Below, one piece after another: positions 1-8,053 of a DNA stretch of 11,082 bases. The stretch comes from Methanolobus sp. UBA32. GTDB lineage: Archaea > Halobacteriota > Methanosarcinia > Methanosarcinales > Methanosarcinaceae. Within the stretch, counting starts at the first letter, position 1. Each line of letters starts with the position of its first letter. Location of the stretch: the NCBI GenBank assembly GCA_002507205.1, contig DAZF01000081.1, forward strand, positions 2,425-13,506, given 5' to 3'. The notes below the pieces were generated by a model. It did not search any database. It was not told where the DNA came from and was given only the letters and a program-made list of their open reading frames with translations. Position numbers and translations under genes: made by a program.

Positions 1-410
1 TAATCTTTGATCTTAACATCCCTTCCAAGGTCGATAACCTTGAATCCTGCGATCTTGAGCATTGTTGCAACAATGTCCTTACCTATAGAGTGGATGTCAC
101 CTTCGATGGTACCGATGACGATCTTACCTCTGCTTGCTGTTTCTGAACCCATTCTTTCAAGTTCAGGGGTCAGTACAGCTACACCTGCACTCATTGCTTC
201 AGATGCTGCGATTACGTGAGGGAGGAATAATGTACCTGCCTCGAACTGGTCTCCAACTTCTGTCATTGCAGCGGTGAATCCATCCTGGATAAGTTCTGCA
301 GGATCGACTTTTGCGTCAAGTGATTCCTGTGCAACCTCTGCAGCTGCATCTTCATCAAAATCTAATATCGCTGCTTTTGCTTTTGCGATAATCTCTTCTT
401 TACTTGCCAT
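1..410 (-). CDS. mttC: Trimethylamine corrinoid protein MttC, C-terminus cut by window edge
   Basis: This gene encodes a cobalamin-binding protein of the MttC/MtbC/MtmC family, which accepts the methyl group from trimethylamine through MttB and passes it to the methylcobamide:CoM methyltransferase in the cytoplasm. Translation from the ATG at 410-408 gives 136 residues before the edge. It starts MASKEEIIAKAKAAI, has a helical cap (about residues 1-90), and then the start of the Rossmann-like B12 domain with IGTIEGDIHSIGKD. In this D-x-H-x-x-G motif, His107 is the expected lower axial cobalt ligand. About 80 residues are missing, given a family length near 215. The start is fixed by GGAGGT at 417-422, six bases upstream. 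The mttB stop lies 18 bases upstream, which indicates an mttB-mttC transcription unit and favours MttC over the dimethylamine or monomethylamine paralogues. Family assignment is sure; the paralogue is inferred from context. Confidence 0.9.
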   Translation of the reverse strand, partial: MASKEEIIAKAKAAILDFDEDAAAEVAQESLDAKVDPAELIQDGFTAAMTEVGDQFEAGTLFLPHVIAASEAMSAGVAVLTPELERMGSETASRGKIVIGTIEGDIHSIGKDIVATMLKIAGFKVIDLGRDVKIKD

Positions 411-416
411 TTTTTT

Positions 417-422
417 ACCTCC
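417..422 (-). promoter_or_regulatory. Ribosome binding site of mttC
   Basis: A perfect GGAGGT (read on the minus strand) lies six bases before the ATG at 410 and within the 18-base mttB-mttC gap. It fixes the mttC start. Confidence 0.85.
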
Positions 423-428
423 GTTAAA

Positions 429-1199
429 TTACATGCCGGCCCTGAATGCCTTGTCAGCCTTCTCTACAACTGCCTGCATGTCCTTGAGCAGGTCAGCATC
501 TATTGGTGCTACTTCGTGGTTCTTCATGATGTCAACGACTTTTTCATGAGCAACCGTTGCGATTTCCTTTGCACCTGCCATTTCCCAGTCACCGAACATC
601 AGTCTGTCAATGAGCATTGGGCTGGATGGAAGATCGATGTTCTTTCTTGTACTCTTGTGTGCAAGGAAGTTTTTGCCTATACCTACCTGGTCAATATCTG
701 CTACTGCAAGTGTTTCTTCATTTACAGGAATACCCTGCATTGCCTTCTTGGTCATTGAGATCATGTCATTGTCAAGAACGAGCTGTTCAAGGGAGAATGT
801 CATACCGAGCTCAAGCATACCTGCACCGTAGAGTGTGTTTGCACCTGCAAACGCGGGGAGAAGTGTGGTCATTGTCTTCTCATGGCCAGCCTGGCCATCA
901 GGTATCTTGGCATCAGCCTACGAACCAGCAACGAATGTTGGCAGACCGTAGTACTGACCGAGTTTTGCAACAGCTGCACTGATAAGTCCAAGTTCAGGGG
1001 AACCTACTGGTGCCGTACCTTTCTTCAGATCGAATGTTGTGGTAGAGCTACCATACCATACTGGTGCACCTGGCTTGACCAGTTGTGCAAGTACAATACC
1101 TGAGAGTACCTCTGCGTTGTGAGTAACAAGTGTGCCTGCAAGGTGAACAGGGGATGAACCGCCAGCCATTGCCATACTGAGTACGTTAACAGGTGTATT
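429..1199 (-). pseudogene. mttB: 5'-truncated trimethylamine methyltransferase MttB with in-frame pyrrolysine codon
   Basis: This is the C-terminal half of MttB, the TIM-barrel enzyme that transfers a methyl group from trimethylamine to the MttC corrinoid. The readable frame runs from Asn (1199-1197) to TAA at 431-429, 256 codons. It begins [20 protein letters not shown] and continues through [19 protein letters not shown] to [16 protein letters not shown]. An in-frame TAG follows at 920-918, then [19 protein letters not shown] and on to DKAFRAGM. The TAG is where known MttB proteins carry pyrrolysine (residue 334 in Methanosarcina barkeri, from memory), so it is a sense codon rather than a break. 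With the amber codon as residue 94 of the remnant, about 240 N-terminal residues are missing. Upstream of 1200 the frame meets TGA at 1211-1209 and the DNA belongs to the sensor gene. No promoter or ribosome binding site precedes the remnant, so functional MttB is not expected from this copy unless the junction is an assembly error. Confidence 0.9.
918..920 (-). other. In-frame UAG encoding pyrrolysine in mttB
   Basis: The TAG lies between FVAGS and [15 protein letters not shown]. Both sides match MttB in the same frame and form one continuous barrel sequence. Known family chemistry places pyrrolysine at this spot to bind and orient the methylamine. A tRNA-Pyl gene at 8239-8310 in the same window supports amber decoding. 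Confidence 0.92.
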
Positions 1200-3232
1200 A
1201 CATTGATCTCATAGAAATACTTGTATACCGGATAACCTGTGGTGAAAAGGCGTGACATCAAGGTATTCGAACCAAAATGAGACAGGGAAGTCACAAAACT
1301 TTCAGAAAGGCCCCGATAAGCTGCAGCATCGAAATCGCCGGTTATTGGGTCAACCACGTATATGATGCCGGAATCTATTGATTTGGCTTCAAGCGTGAAA
1401 TCAAGGAGTTTCTCAAATGTTTGCTCAAGACCTGCAGTTTTACCCAGGACATTGTCAAGATCACACTCGATACGCATAAAGTTATTAGCCTGCTTGCGTT
1501 CAGTTATGTCTACAATAATACCCTGAAGGTAATCCACTATTCCATCTTCATCATAGTGAAGCATGGTTCTTTCATCAACCCATCTTACTTCACCTGATTT
1601 TGTCAGTATCCTGTATTCCTGACTGAAATCTGAAAATCCTTCTTTTGAAGCTCTCTCTACTCCTTCCCTTACCCTTTGCAGATCAGAAGGATGGATAATG
1701 TCACCATAGATGATCTTTCCTGCAAGGAAATCATTAACATTGTACCCGAACTGCTCGATATTATCAGATACGAATTCCACAGGCCAGTCATGTTCAGGCT
1801 TCCAGAGGAACACTATTGCAGGACTCGAACTCATGATGGACTCAAGTACCCTGCGCATTCGAAGTGCTTCATACAGGACTTCGTTTGTATGCTTATACTG
1901 AACAAGCTTCCACATACCTTCCAGTAGAAGTGTTAACTGGCGAACATCAGATTCATCATACTCCAAACGTTTATTAGCCACTCCTGCCACTGCAACTACC
2001 TGATCATTGTAAAGTACAGGGATGGTTATATGCCGGAGCATTTTTTCTTTAGTTCCCGGATAAATGTCATCAAGATGTTCCGAATCATAATGAGTGTTGA
2101 CAATTACGGGCTTTCTCTCACGTATTGCCTCACCCCAAAAACCGGTTGACCTTACCGGATGGATAAAGGTTTCTTCATTACCAGGCAAATATGCCCTGAG
2201 GTCATTGGGCCACTGATAGGTTTCAAGCACATTTTCCCTTTCGTTCAAAATTTCAAGATAACCTATTTTACTATTGGTGAGTTCGACAGCCTTCCGGATG
2301 GCATACTCAGCAATTTCATGCATCGGTGAATCCTGCATCAGATAGAGTTTCAGAAGAGCTTCAAGGCGCATTTCATTCAGGTTTATCAATTCTTCATTTT
2401 TTTTGCTCCTGGCAATATCTTCCATTATTCCTATACCGCCAAGCACAGATCCATCATCATCCATAACCGGAGTGAAATTTGCCTTTATGGTCATTCTTTT
2501 TCCGCTTATGCTGGAAATGTATTCGCCTTCATAATATCCAGGGTTGCCCAAAAAAGCGACATCAACAGCACTCCTCAGTTTTTCATCACTTAGCGATGAA
2601 AGAACACTGAAGCCAATTATCTTCTTCACAGGTGCTCCGATAATGTCCGAAAAACTCTTGTTGCAGTGAGTAATAAGACCGTTTTCATCAAAATAGATAA
2701 TTCCCACCGGGGAGCTTTCAAATATTACCTTATACTTTTTTCCTGTTTCCAGAAGTTCCCTCTCTGTTTTTTCAAGTTCAGTATTATCAATAATTATACC
2801 CTGGAAATGAGTGATGTTACCTTCTTCATCTCTTTTTATAAATGATCTTTCGGTTACCCAGCGTATTTCACCTGTTTTTGTAAGTATTCTATAATTGAGG
2901 GAAAAATAGGATGTATTCTTTTTCTCAGAATGTTTTTTGACCTCTAAATGTATCCTGTCAAAATCATCAGGATGGACGATGTCTCCGTAAAGTAACTCCC
3001 CTGATAGAAATTCTTCAGGAGTATAACCTAGTTGGATGACATTTCCGGATACAGATTCAACTGGCCAGTCGCCCTCTGCCCTCCATAGGAAGGATATCAC
3101 CGGACTACTATTATAGACAGCTTCAAGTTTTTTATCAAATAAACCAGGAGTAGAGACAGCCTTTCCGTGAGCTTTATTTTCTTCTGACTTTTTAGCAACT
3201 GAAATATTTATCACTCCTTGATTTGCATCCAT
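1025..3232 (-). CDS. Cytoplasmic PAS-PAS-GAF-PAS-GAF sensor, C-terminus lost and fused out of frame to mttB
   Basis: The open frame has 735 codons, but only residues 1-677 (3232-1202) are sensor. The last 58 are mttB read in a wrong frame. Domains: PAS1 about 35-157 ([30 protein letters not shown], then a PAC segment [12 protein letters not shown]); PAS2 about 162-277 ([15 protein letters not shown]); GAF1 about 290-445 ([38 protein letters not shown]); PAS3 about 461-580, closely resembling PAS1 ([24 protein letters not shown]); and a second GAF from about 590 that breaks off after [12 protein letters not shown]. No membrane segment or signal peptide is visible. Methanosarcinal proteins of this layout usually end in a histidine kinase module, which is absent here, so this copy could sense but not signal in that way. 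The ATG at 3232 has no good Shine-Dalgarno sequence. The ligand is unknown; some relatives (MsmS type) bind heme, but nothing seen here shows that. Treat it as a partial or broken gene. Confidence 0.8.
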   Translation of the reverse strand: MDANQGVINISVAKKSEENKAHGKAVSTPGLFDKKLEAVYNSSPVISFLWRAEGDWPVESVSGNVIQLGYTPEEFLSGELLYGDIVHPDDFDRIHLEVKKHSEKKNTSYFSLNYRILTKTGEIRWVTERSFIKRDEEGNITHFQGIIIDNTELEKTERELLETGKKYKVIFESSPVGIIYFDENGLITHCNKSFSDIIGAPVKKIIGFSVLSSLSDEKLRSAVDVAFLGNPGYYEGEYISSISGKRMTIKANFTPVMDDDGSVLGGIGIMEDIARSKKNEELINLNEMRLEALLKLYLMQDSPMHEIAEYAIRKAVELTNSKIGYLEILNERENVLETYQWPNDLRAYLPGNEETFIHPVRSTGFWGEAIRERKPVIVNTHYDSEHLDDIYPGTKEKMLRHITIPVLYNDQVVAVAGVANKRLEYDESDVRQLTLLLEGMWKLVQYKHTNEVLYEALRMRRVLESIMSSSPAIVFLWKPEHDWPVEFVSDNIEQFGYNVNDFLAGKIIYGDIIHPSDLQRVREGVERASKEGFSDFSQEYRILTKSGEVRWVDERTMLHYDEDGIVDYLQGIIVDITERKQANNFMRIECDLDNVLGKTAGLEQTFEKLLDFTLEAKSIDSGIIYVVDPITGDFDAAAYRGLSESFVTSLSHFGSNTLMSRLFTTGYPVYKYFYEINVIHLLTYSVWQWLAVHPLFTLQAHLLLTTQRYSQVLYLHNWSSQVHQYGMVALPQHSI

Positions 3233-3801
3233 CTTTTTTAATAATACTTTCGCCAGGAAAAATTAACGTCATATTAATAGGTGAATATCGATGATTATTT
3301 GTATTTGGCAGTTGAAACAGTTTTCCTGTATATAATAGTAACGGTTTTGAGTTTCAATTAATCATACATATAAGTTGTGACTCAATTAAAAAAATGCAAC
3401 ATTTAGCTCTGTAAAAAACTCATTGAAATCAGCATCAATTTCCACAATTATGAAAAATAATCATTATTCAGGGGAGACATATAGAATTTTTAGTGACTTC
3501 GATGACCGCTTGAATTCAAAGGATTTCTACAGAACCCAACATTCGACCCTTTTGAATATAAAAAGAATGCAAAGACCTATTTTTTATCTAAAAACAAATA
3601 GGCTATTACACAAAATATATATACAAAAACTGTTTTCAGCTCATTTTCTTATTAAAAAAACCGGCCTTCAAAATAGAACAACCATTTTGGAATTAGATCA
3701 GAATATAAGACAATTAAATGAGCCTGCATAATTTGACTATATATATCTTTCTTTTCAATTTCATACCCACAATTTTAAATAAGTAAAATAAAAAACAACA
3801 T
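3233..3801. other. A/T-rich spacer between divergent units, no convincing gene
   Basis: This stretch separates the minus-strand sensor gene from the plus-strand hydantoinase unit and should hold the sensor promoter. One plus-strand open frame, 3423-3731 (102 codons), starts with TTG, has no ribosome binding site and low-complexity A/T-driven composition, and resembles no family I know. It may be a decayed fragment of something or chance. No tRNA, insertion sequence end or CRISPR-like array is seen. Confidence 0.5.
3329..3336 (-). promoter_or_regulatory. Possible TATA box of the PAS/GAF sensor gene
   Basis: On the minus strand the sequence reads ATTATATA. It would place transcription start near 3306, giving a leader of about 75 bases before the ATG at 3232. 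The A/T-rich surroundings make chance matches likely. Confidence 0.3.
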
Positions 3802-3811
3802 CATTAGACAT
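3802..3811 (+). promoter_or_regulatory. Upstream motif shared with the pylT promoter
   Basis: CATTAGACAT lies 43 bases before the AAAAATATAAATACTA block. The same ten bases occur at 8143-8152, 29 bases before the identical block in front of pylT. It may be a regulator site common to both units. The differing spacing leaves some doubt. Confidence 0.4.
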
Positions 3812-3854
3812 AATAACCACATTAACTGATTAGTGCAATAATTGGCCCACATAC

Positions 3855-3870
3855 AAAAATATAAATACTA
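3855..3870 (+). promoter_or_regulatory. TATA box for the leader/hydantoinase-like unit
   Basis: AAAAATATAAATACTA contains a good archaeal TATA box (AAATATAAATA). Transcription would begin near 3888, giving a leader of about 280 bases before the first large gene. The same 16 bases stand upstream of the tRNA-Pyl gene at 8182-8197. Confidence 0.65.
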
Positions 3871-3946
3871 GAATTGTCATAAGGGGAATTGAGGTTAAAC
3901 AAATTGTCTTGATTTAAATTGGGTCTATATCATGGCAAAGAATCTC

Positions 3947-4035
3947 TGTAGAAATTCTACCTCCTTCAATTGCTCCTTCGTTTTACCTCCACTAAAACAA
4001 AAAGGAGCAATGTTTCTACAATAAATTTGTTTTTT
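3947..4035 (+). ncRNA. Structured 5' leader or small RNA with nested hairpins and a U-rich end
   Basis: Direct reading shows nested complementarity. TGTAGAAA (3947-3954) pairs with TTTCTACA (4013-4020). ATTGCTCCTT (3969-3978) pairs with AAGGAGCAAT (4002-4011). GTTTTA (3980-3985) pairs with TAAAAC (3993-3998) around the loop CCTCCAC. The first arm has a competing local partner, since GTAGAA (3948-3953) is followed by TTCTAC (3955-3960), so two exclusive folds are possible. A U-rich run (TTTGTTTTTTG, 4026-4036) follows, as in an archaeal terminator. ACCTCC occurs at 3959-3964 and 3985-3990, and its CCTC could pair with the GAGG of the next ribosome binding site (4036-4039). This suggests an attenuator, a translational switch or a separate small RNA. 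It matches no riboswitch class I recognise. A 30-codon frame (3932-4024) crosses it without a clear ribosome binding site. Confidence 0.5.
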
Positions 4036-4046
4036 GAGGGTTATAG

Positions 4047-4160
4047 ATGTCTTTATCAAAAACAAGATATGTCGAACTTTTTAGTTTTGGGATGACTCAT
4101 TCCCTGAAGAACTTAAGTACTGTTTTCAAGAAAGATAGCCTGAAAGCAAAGAGCAGCTAG
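4047..4160 (+). CDS. Putative 37-residue leader protein ending in UAG
   Basis: A small ORF starts MSLSKTRYVELFSFGMTHSL and ends in the basic stretch KKDSLKAKSS, followed by TAG. GAGGG at 4036-4040 is spaced six bases before the ATG, which is good for an archaeal start. It lies downstream of the structured leader and just upstream of the first hydantoinase-like gene. Its stop overlaps that gene's ribosome binding site AGGAG (4159-4163). If the UAG were read as pyrrolysine, four more residues (Pyl-Glu-Ile-Leu) would follow and translation would end at TAA 4170-4172, overlapping the next ATG by one base. No homologue is recognised and no transmembrane segment is evident. It could be a regulatory uORF, a real small protein or chance; the ribosome binding site and placement make chance less likely. 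Confidence 0.45.
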   Translation: MSLSKTRYVELFSFGMTHSLKNLSTVFKKDSLKAKSS

Positions 4161-4171
4161 GAGATACTTTA

Positions 4172-6127
4172 ATGCACTATAGTCTTGGAATAGATGCCGG
4201 AGGCACCTATACTGATGCTGTGGTGATACGGGACTCTGACGGAAGTATAATCGATTCCACAAAATCCCTTACAACCTATCCTGACCTTTTACCAGGTATA
4301 AAGAATACCCTGGATGGACTGGACCCTCATTATCTTAAAAATGTCCGCTATGCTTCAGTGTCAACAACGCTTGCAACTAACAGCGTTCTTGAAAAAACCG
4401 GTTATCCTGTCGGACTTATTCTTGTTAATGATACAGAAATACCTAACAGGGCAAAGATAGAACATTTCACTCTTGTAAATGGAGGGCATAACAGTGCCGG
4501 AAATGAGGTATGTCCTCTTGACATGGACTCTGTCAGGGATTTTGTTCTCAGGGTCAAAAATAAAGTTTCTGCTTTTGCAATCTCATCATACTTCAGCGTA
4601 CGCAATCCCGAACACGAATTGAATATCAAGGAATTGATAACCGAACTTACAGGTCTTCCGGTGGTTTGCGGACATGAACTTTCACAGGACCTCGGAGCGT
4701 ATGAAAGGGGGGTTACAGCATATCTTAATGCACAGTTGATTCCCATAGCCAGCCATTTCATGGAGGCTGTCAGTTCCGAGATCGAAAGAAGGAACATTGA
4801 TGCAAAACTCATGATGCTCAAATGTGATGGCTCCGTTGTCAGCATCAGTGAAGCTTTGAAAAAACCGATAGAATCCGTATTTTCAGGACCTGCAGCAAGT
4901 CTTGTCGGAGCAGCTTACCTTTCAGGAAATGAGGATTGCGCCGTTATAGACGTTGGAGGGACAAGCACAGATGTTTCACTTATACACCGGGGAATACCGC
5001 AACTTAGCGAATCAGGTGCAATTGTCGGAGGATGGCAGACAAAGGTCAAGGCCATACGCATGGAAACATCTGCAATGGGTGGAGACAGTCATGTGTGGGT
5101 CAGGAATCATGTCGTCAACATCGGTCCGAGAAGGGTAATCCCACTCTGCCTTGCTGCTGTTGAATATCCTGAAATTATTGATAAACTCAAACAGAACCAG
5201 GTAATACTCCGTAACCAGATAGGAGAGAACCTGCAACCCACCAAGTTCTTTTTCAGATCCGGACTGGAGGCTTCAGACATCAGTCCTGCGGAAGAAGAAC
5301 TTCTATCAAGAATAGGTGACAGACCACTGACTGTCAGCGAGATATACTGGAACCAGAACAGGCTTCCAAATCCAGGGACACTTGACCTGTTGATCCAAAA
5401 AAGGCTTATCAAAGCTATCGGATTCACACCCACCGATGCCCTGCATGTACTTGGAGAATATAAACAGTGGAACAGGGAGGCATCCTTACTGGGAGCAGCC
5501 ATACTGGCAGCACTTTCCGGAACCGATGAAGATGAACTTTGCATCCGGATAAAAAAAGATGTGGCCAGGAACATGGCACTGAACCTTGTTTCTTTCCTGC
5601 TTGAAGGGGTCAGTAAAGAAGAGATAGAAAAAGTCCTTATGGGAAGATTCTTTGCAAGATTCAAGGCAGATCTGCCTGTTGTCCTGCTTGGGGGACCGGT
5701 AAAAGCATATTCAGAAGAACTTGCAGGTTTCATAGATGCACAAATACTGGTGCCTGATCATTGCAGCGTGGGAAATGCGGTAGGTGCTGTTGCAGGGAAG
5801 GGCACAAAAAAGCTTGAGATACTTATCAAAGCAAACTACACTCAATCCAAATACAATCTGAAAACATCTTCTTTCCTTACATTTTTCCCTGGAGGAAGGG
5901 AAGAGTTTGCATCATACAATGAAGCCCTGGAGTTTGGCGAGCAGATGGGAACTAAACTCATAATGAACTATATGGCCGACTCAGGAATGGATACCGATGA
6001 AGTGAGTATCGATATGCATCGTAATGATATTGTTACGCATGAAGGAGGAATTCCTGTGGAAACAAAACTCATTTTCTCAGGCATTGGCCAGGTGAGAAAA
6101 ACAAGAACAATAGTGGAGGTAGATTAA
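4172..6127 (+). CDS. Hydantoinase A/oxoprolinase-like ASKHA ATPase, copy 1
   Basis: This 651-residue cytoplasmic protein belongs to the HyuA/oxoprolinase superfamily, in which ATP hydrolysis activates hydantoins, 5-oxoproline or acetophenone-like substrates, usually with a B subunit. Visible signatures: first phosphate loop DAGGTYTD (8-15); STTLATNSVLEKTG (64-77); HELSQDLGAYERGVTAYLNA (168-187); SGPAAS (238-243); second phosphate loop DVGGTSTD (260-267); AMGGDSHVW (301-309) where canonical HyuA has a Gly-rich GGGS segment; and FTPTDALHVLGEY in the second half. The length is near the usual 650-720. AGGAG at 4159-4163 supports the ATG. It is followed with no gap (TAA-ATG) by a paralogue. No HyuB homologue lies in the window, so a classical hydantoinase reaction cannot be assumed. 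Context with pylT and methylamine genes suggests, without proof, a role in methylotrophic or pyrrolysine metabolism. Confidence 0.85.
   Translation: MHYSLGIDAGGTYTDAVVIRDSDGSIIDSTKSLTTYPDLLPGIKNTLDGLDPHYLKNVRYASVSTTLATNSVLEKTGYPVGLILVNDTEIPNRAKIEHFTLVNGGHNSAGNEVCPLDMDSVRDFVLRVKNKVSAFAISSYFSVRNPEHELNIKELITELTGLPVVCGHELSQDLGAYERGVTAYLNAQLIPIASHFMEAVSSEIERRNIDAKLMMLKCDGSVVSISEALKKPIESVFSGPAASLVGAAYLSGNEDCAVIDVGGTSTDVSLIHRGIPQLSESGAIVGGWQTKVKAIRMETSAMGGDSHVWVRNHVVNIGPRRVIPLCLAAVEYPEIIDKLKQNQVILRNQIGENLQPTKFFFRSGLEASDISPAEEELLSRIGDRPLTVSEIYWNQNRLPNPGTLDLLIQKRLIKAIGFTPTDALHVLGEYKQWNREASLLGAAILAALSGTDEDELCIRIKKDVARNMALNLVSFLLEGVSKEEIEKVLMGRFFARFKADLPVVLLGGPVKAYSEELAGFIDAQILVPDHCSVGNAVGAVAGKGTKKLEILIKANYTQSKYNLKTSSFLTFFPGGREEFASYNEALEFGEQMGTKLIMNYMADSGMDTDEVSIDMHRNDIVTHEGGIPVETKLIFSGIGQVRKTRTIVEVD
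6116..6121 (+). promoter_or_regulatory. Ribosome binding site of the second hydantoinase-like gene
   Basis: A perfect GGAGGT lies inside the last codons of the first gene, six bases before the ATG at 6128. It fixes the start of copy 2 and supports translational coupling. Confidence 0.8.
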
Positions 6128-8053
6128 ATGCAATACAGTCTTGGAATAGATGCCGGTGGAACTTACACAGATGCGGTGATCGTCAGGAATTCAGATAGGA
6201 AAGTTGTCGACTCGAACAAAGCGCTTACCACCTATCCCGACCTGCTGACAGGTATAGAGAATGCCATAGACGGCCTTGACAGCAAATACCTGCCGGAGGT
6301 AAAACTGGTATCAGTATCTACAACACTTGCCACCAATACCATACTTGAGAAAACAGGGTATCCTGTTGCTCTTATTCTCATAGGGAAACATACCCTGCCT
6401 GCAAATCCGCCAATCGATGATTTCGTTGTAGTGAAAGGTGGACACAATGTTACAGGAACCGAAGATGAGACTCTTGATCTTGAAGCTGTCAGGGAATATG
6501 CCCTGAAAGTAAAGGACAGGGTGTCTGCGTTTGCTGTTTCCTCATATTTCAGTATCCGAAACCCTGACCATGAAAAGAAAGTAAAGGACATGCTCACTGA
6601 ACTTACAGGACTGCCAATAGTTTGCGGTCATGAACTATCGCAGGACCTGGGAGCCTACGACAGGGGTGTTACGGCATATCTGAATGCACAACTGCTTCCC
6701 ATAGCAGACCAGTTCATTCATGCTATTCTTACTGATATTGAGAAACGCGGAATCGATGCAAAGCTCATGATGCTCAAATGTGATGGCTCGGTGATAGGTA
6801 TCCATGAAGCTATGGAAAAACCAATAGAATCCATATTTTCAGGACCTGCAGCCAGTCTTATGGGAGCTTCATTCCTATCTAATAATGATACCTGTGCGGT
6901 CATCGATGTGGGAGGAACAAGCACCGATGTCTCACTTAATCATAATGGATTGCCCGAACTTGTTGATACGGGAGCAGTTGTTGGCGGCTGGCACACGAAG
7001 GTCAAAGCCATACGCATGGAAACTTCCGCAATGGGCGGGGACAGCCACGTATGGATCAAGAACCGCGGGGTCAATATCGGACCACGCAGGGTGATACCAC
7101 TCTGTCTTGCCGCTGTAAAATATCCGGGATTCATGGAACAACTCATATCCGGCAGAACGCCTTCTAAGGTGCAGCTTGCGGAAAATATACAGCCCACGAA
7201 ATTCTTTGTCAGAACAGGCAAAGAAGGAGTGAATCTCAGTCCATTTGAAAAGGAGCTTCTTGGAACAATAGGCACAGAGCCTGTTTCCATCAATGATATT
7301 TTCTGGAAGATCGGAAAGCCGATGTCTGCGGACCATATAGATGCACTGATACAAAAAAGACTTGTTCAGGCAATAGGATTCACACCTACCGATGTGCTGC
7401 ATGTGCTTGGAGAATACACAAAATGGAACCGTCAAGCCTCAATTACCGGTGCGAAGATCCTTGCAAGACTGACACCCATGGATGAAAATGAGCTTTGCCT
7501 GCATATCAAAAAGGAAGTTGCCATCAACATGGCACTTGACCTTATGAGTTTCATGTTCAAGGGTGTTGAAAGATCTGAGATAGAAAAGATAATTCGTGGT
7601 GAGTTCTTTTCACAGTTCAAAGTGAATGTCCCGGTAATACTGCTGGGCGGACCTGTACATTCATATGTTGAAGAACTTAACAAACTGATAGAAGCAAACA
7701 TCATAGTTCCCGAACATGCGGATGTTGGAAATGCGGTGGGGGCACTTGTAGGAAAAGGTGTCAAGACCATAGAGATACACATCAAGTCATTCTACAAGAA
7801 AACAGAAAGGAGCATTCTGGTATTCTCTCCAGTGGAAAGAAGGGAGTTCTCAACTTATCCTGAAGCTTTTGAATACGCGAACGAACTTGGAAAGAAGCTG
7901 ATACTTGAATATATGGAAGATTCAGATATCAAAGCAGAAGATGTTAGTATCGAAATCAAAAGAGAGGATATCACAATGATCGAAGAGGGCGGTGCTCCTA
8001 TTGAAACAAAACTGATATTCCTTGGAACTGGAATCTCAGGTACCGAAAAATGA
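6128..8053 (+). CDS. Hydantoinase A/oxoprolinase-like ASKHA ATPase, copy 2
   Basis: This 641-residue paralogue of the preceding gene aligns without gaps for at least the first 300 residues, with roughly two thirds identity by eye. It keeps DAGGTYTD (8-15), STTLATNTILEKTG, HELSQDLGAYDRGVTAYLNA, SGPAAS and DVGGTSTD (260-267), so both ATP-binding loops look intact, and it has the same AMGGDSHVW variant. The ATG directly abuts the previous TAA, and GGAGGT at 6116-6121 is the ribosome binding site, so the two genes are one operon and are probably translated in step. The C-terminal 80 residues diverge most. The pair may form a hetero-oligomer in which the second copy takes the place of a different subunit; this is inference. 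Substrate unknown. A hairpin terminator begins at the stop codon. Confidence 0.85.
   Translation: MQYSLGIDAGGTYTDAVIVRNSDRKVVDSNKALTTYPDLLTGIENAIDGLDSKYLPEVKLVSVSTTLATNTILEKTGYPVALILIGKHTLPANPPIDDFVVVKGGHNVTGTEDETLDLEAVREYALKVKDRVSAFAVSSYFSIRNPDHEKKVKDMLTELTGLPIVCGHELSQDLGAYDRGVTAYLNAQLLPIADQFIHAILTDIEKRGIDAKLMMLKCDGSVIGIHEAMEKPIESIFSGPAASLMGASFLSNNDTCAVIDVGGTSTDVSLNHNGLPELVDTGAVVGGWHTKVKAIRMETSAMGGDSHVWIKNRGVNIGPRRVIPLCLAAVKYPGFMEQLISGRTPSKVQLAENIQPTKFFVRTGKEGVNLSPFEKELLGTIGTEPVSINDIFWKIGKPMSADHIDALIQKRLVQAIGFTPTDVLHVLGEYTKWNRQASITGAKILARLTPMDENELCLHIKKEVAINMALDLMSFMFKGVERSEIEKIIRGEFFSQFKVNVPVILLGGPVHSYVEELNKLIEANIIVPEHADVGNAVGALVGKGVKTIEIHIKSFYKKTERSILVFSPVERREFSTYPEAFEYANELGKKLILEYMEDSDIKAEDVSIEIKREDITMIEEGGAPIETKLIFLGTGISGTEK

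Noticed and set aside
1025..1201. C-terminal 58 residues of the 735-codon sensor frame as a genuine domain
   Set aside because: The same DNA encodes conserved MttB in another frame, so this tail is a product of the junction.
3352..3386. TTGAGT...ACTCAA inverted repeat
   Set aside because: It has only six pairs with a wide A/T-rich loop and no T-run or gene end nearby, so it is likely chance.
3423..3731. 102-codon plus-strand open frame in the A/T-rich spacer
   Set aside because: It has a TTG start, no ribosome binding site, no recognisable motif and composition typical of A/T-rich non-coding DNA. It is somewhat long for chance, so a decayed fragment is possible, but I cannot support a gene.
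3932..4024. 30-codon ORF within the structured leader
   Set aside because: It lacks a clear ribosome binding site and its sequence is explained by the hairpin arms. It is kept only as a possible leader peptide in the leader entry.
5107..5733. 208-codon minus-strand frame inside the first hydantoinase-like gene
   Set aside because: It is antisense to a clearly coding region, Ser-rich, and has no family features. It and the similar antisense frames at 4402-4845, 6232-6597 and 6932-7435 are shadows of the real genes.
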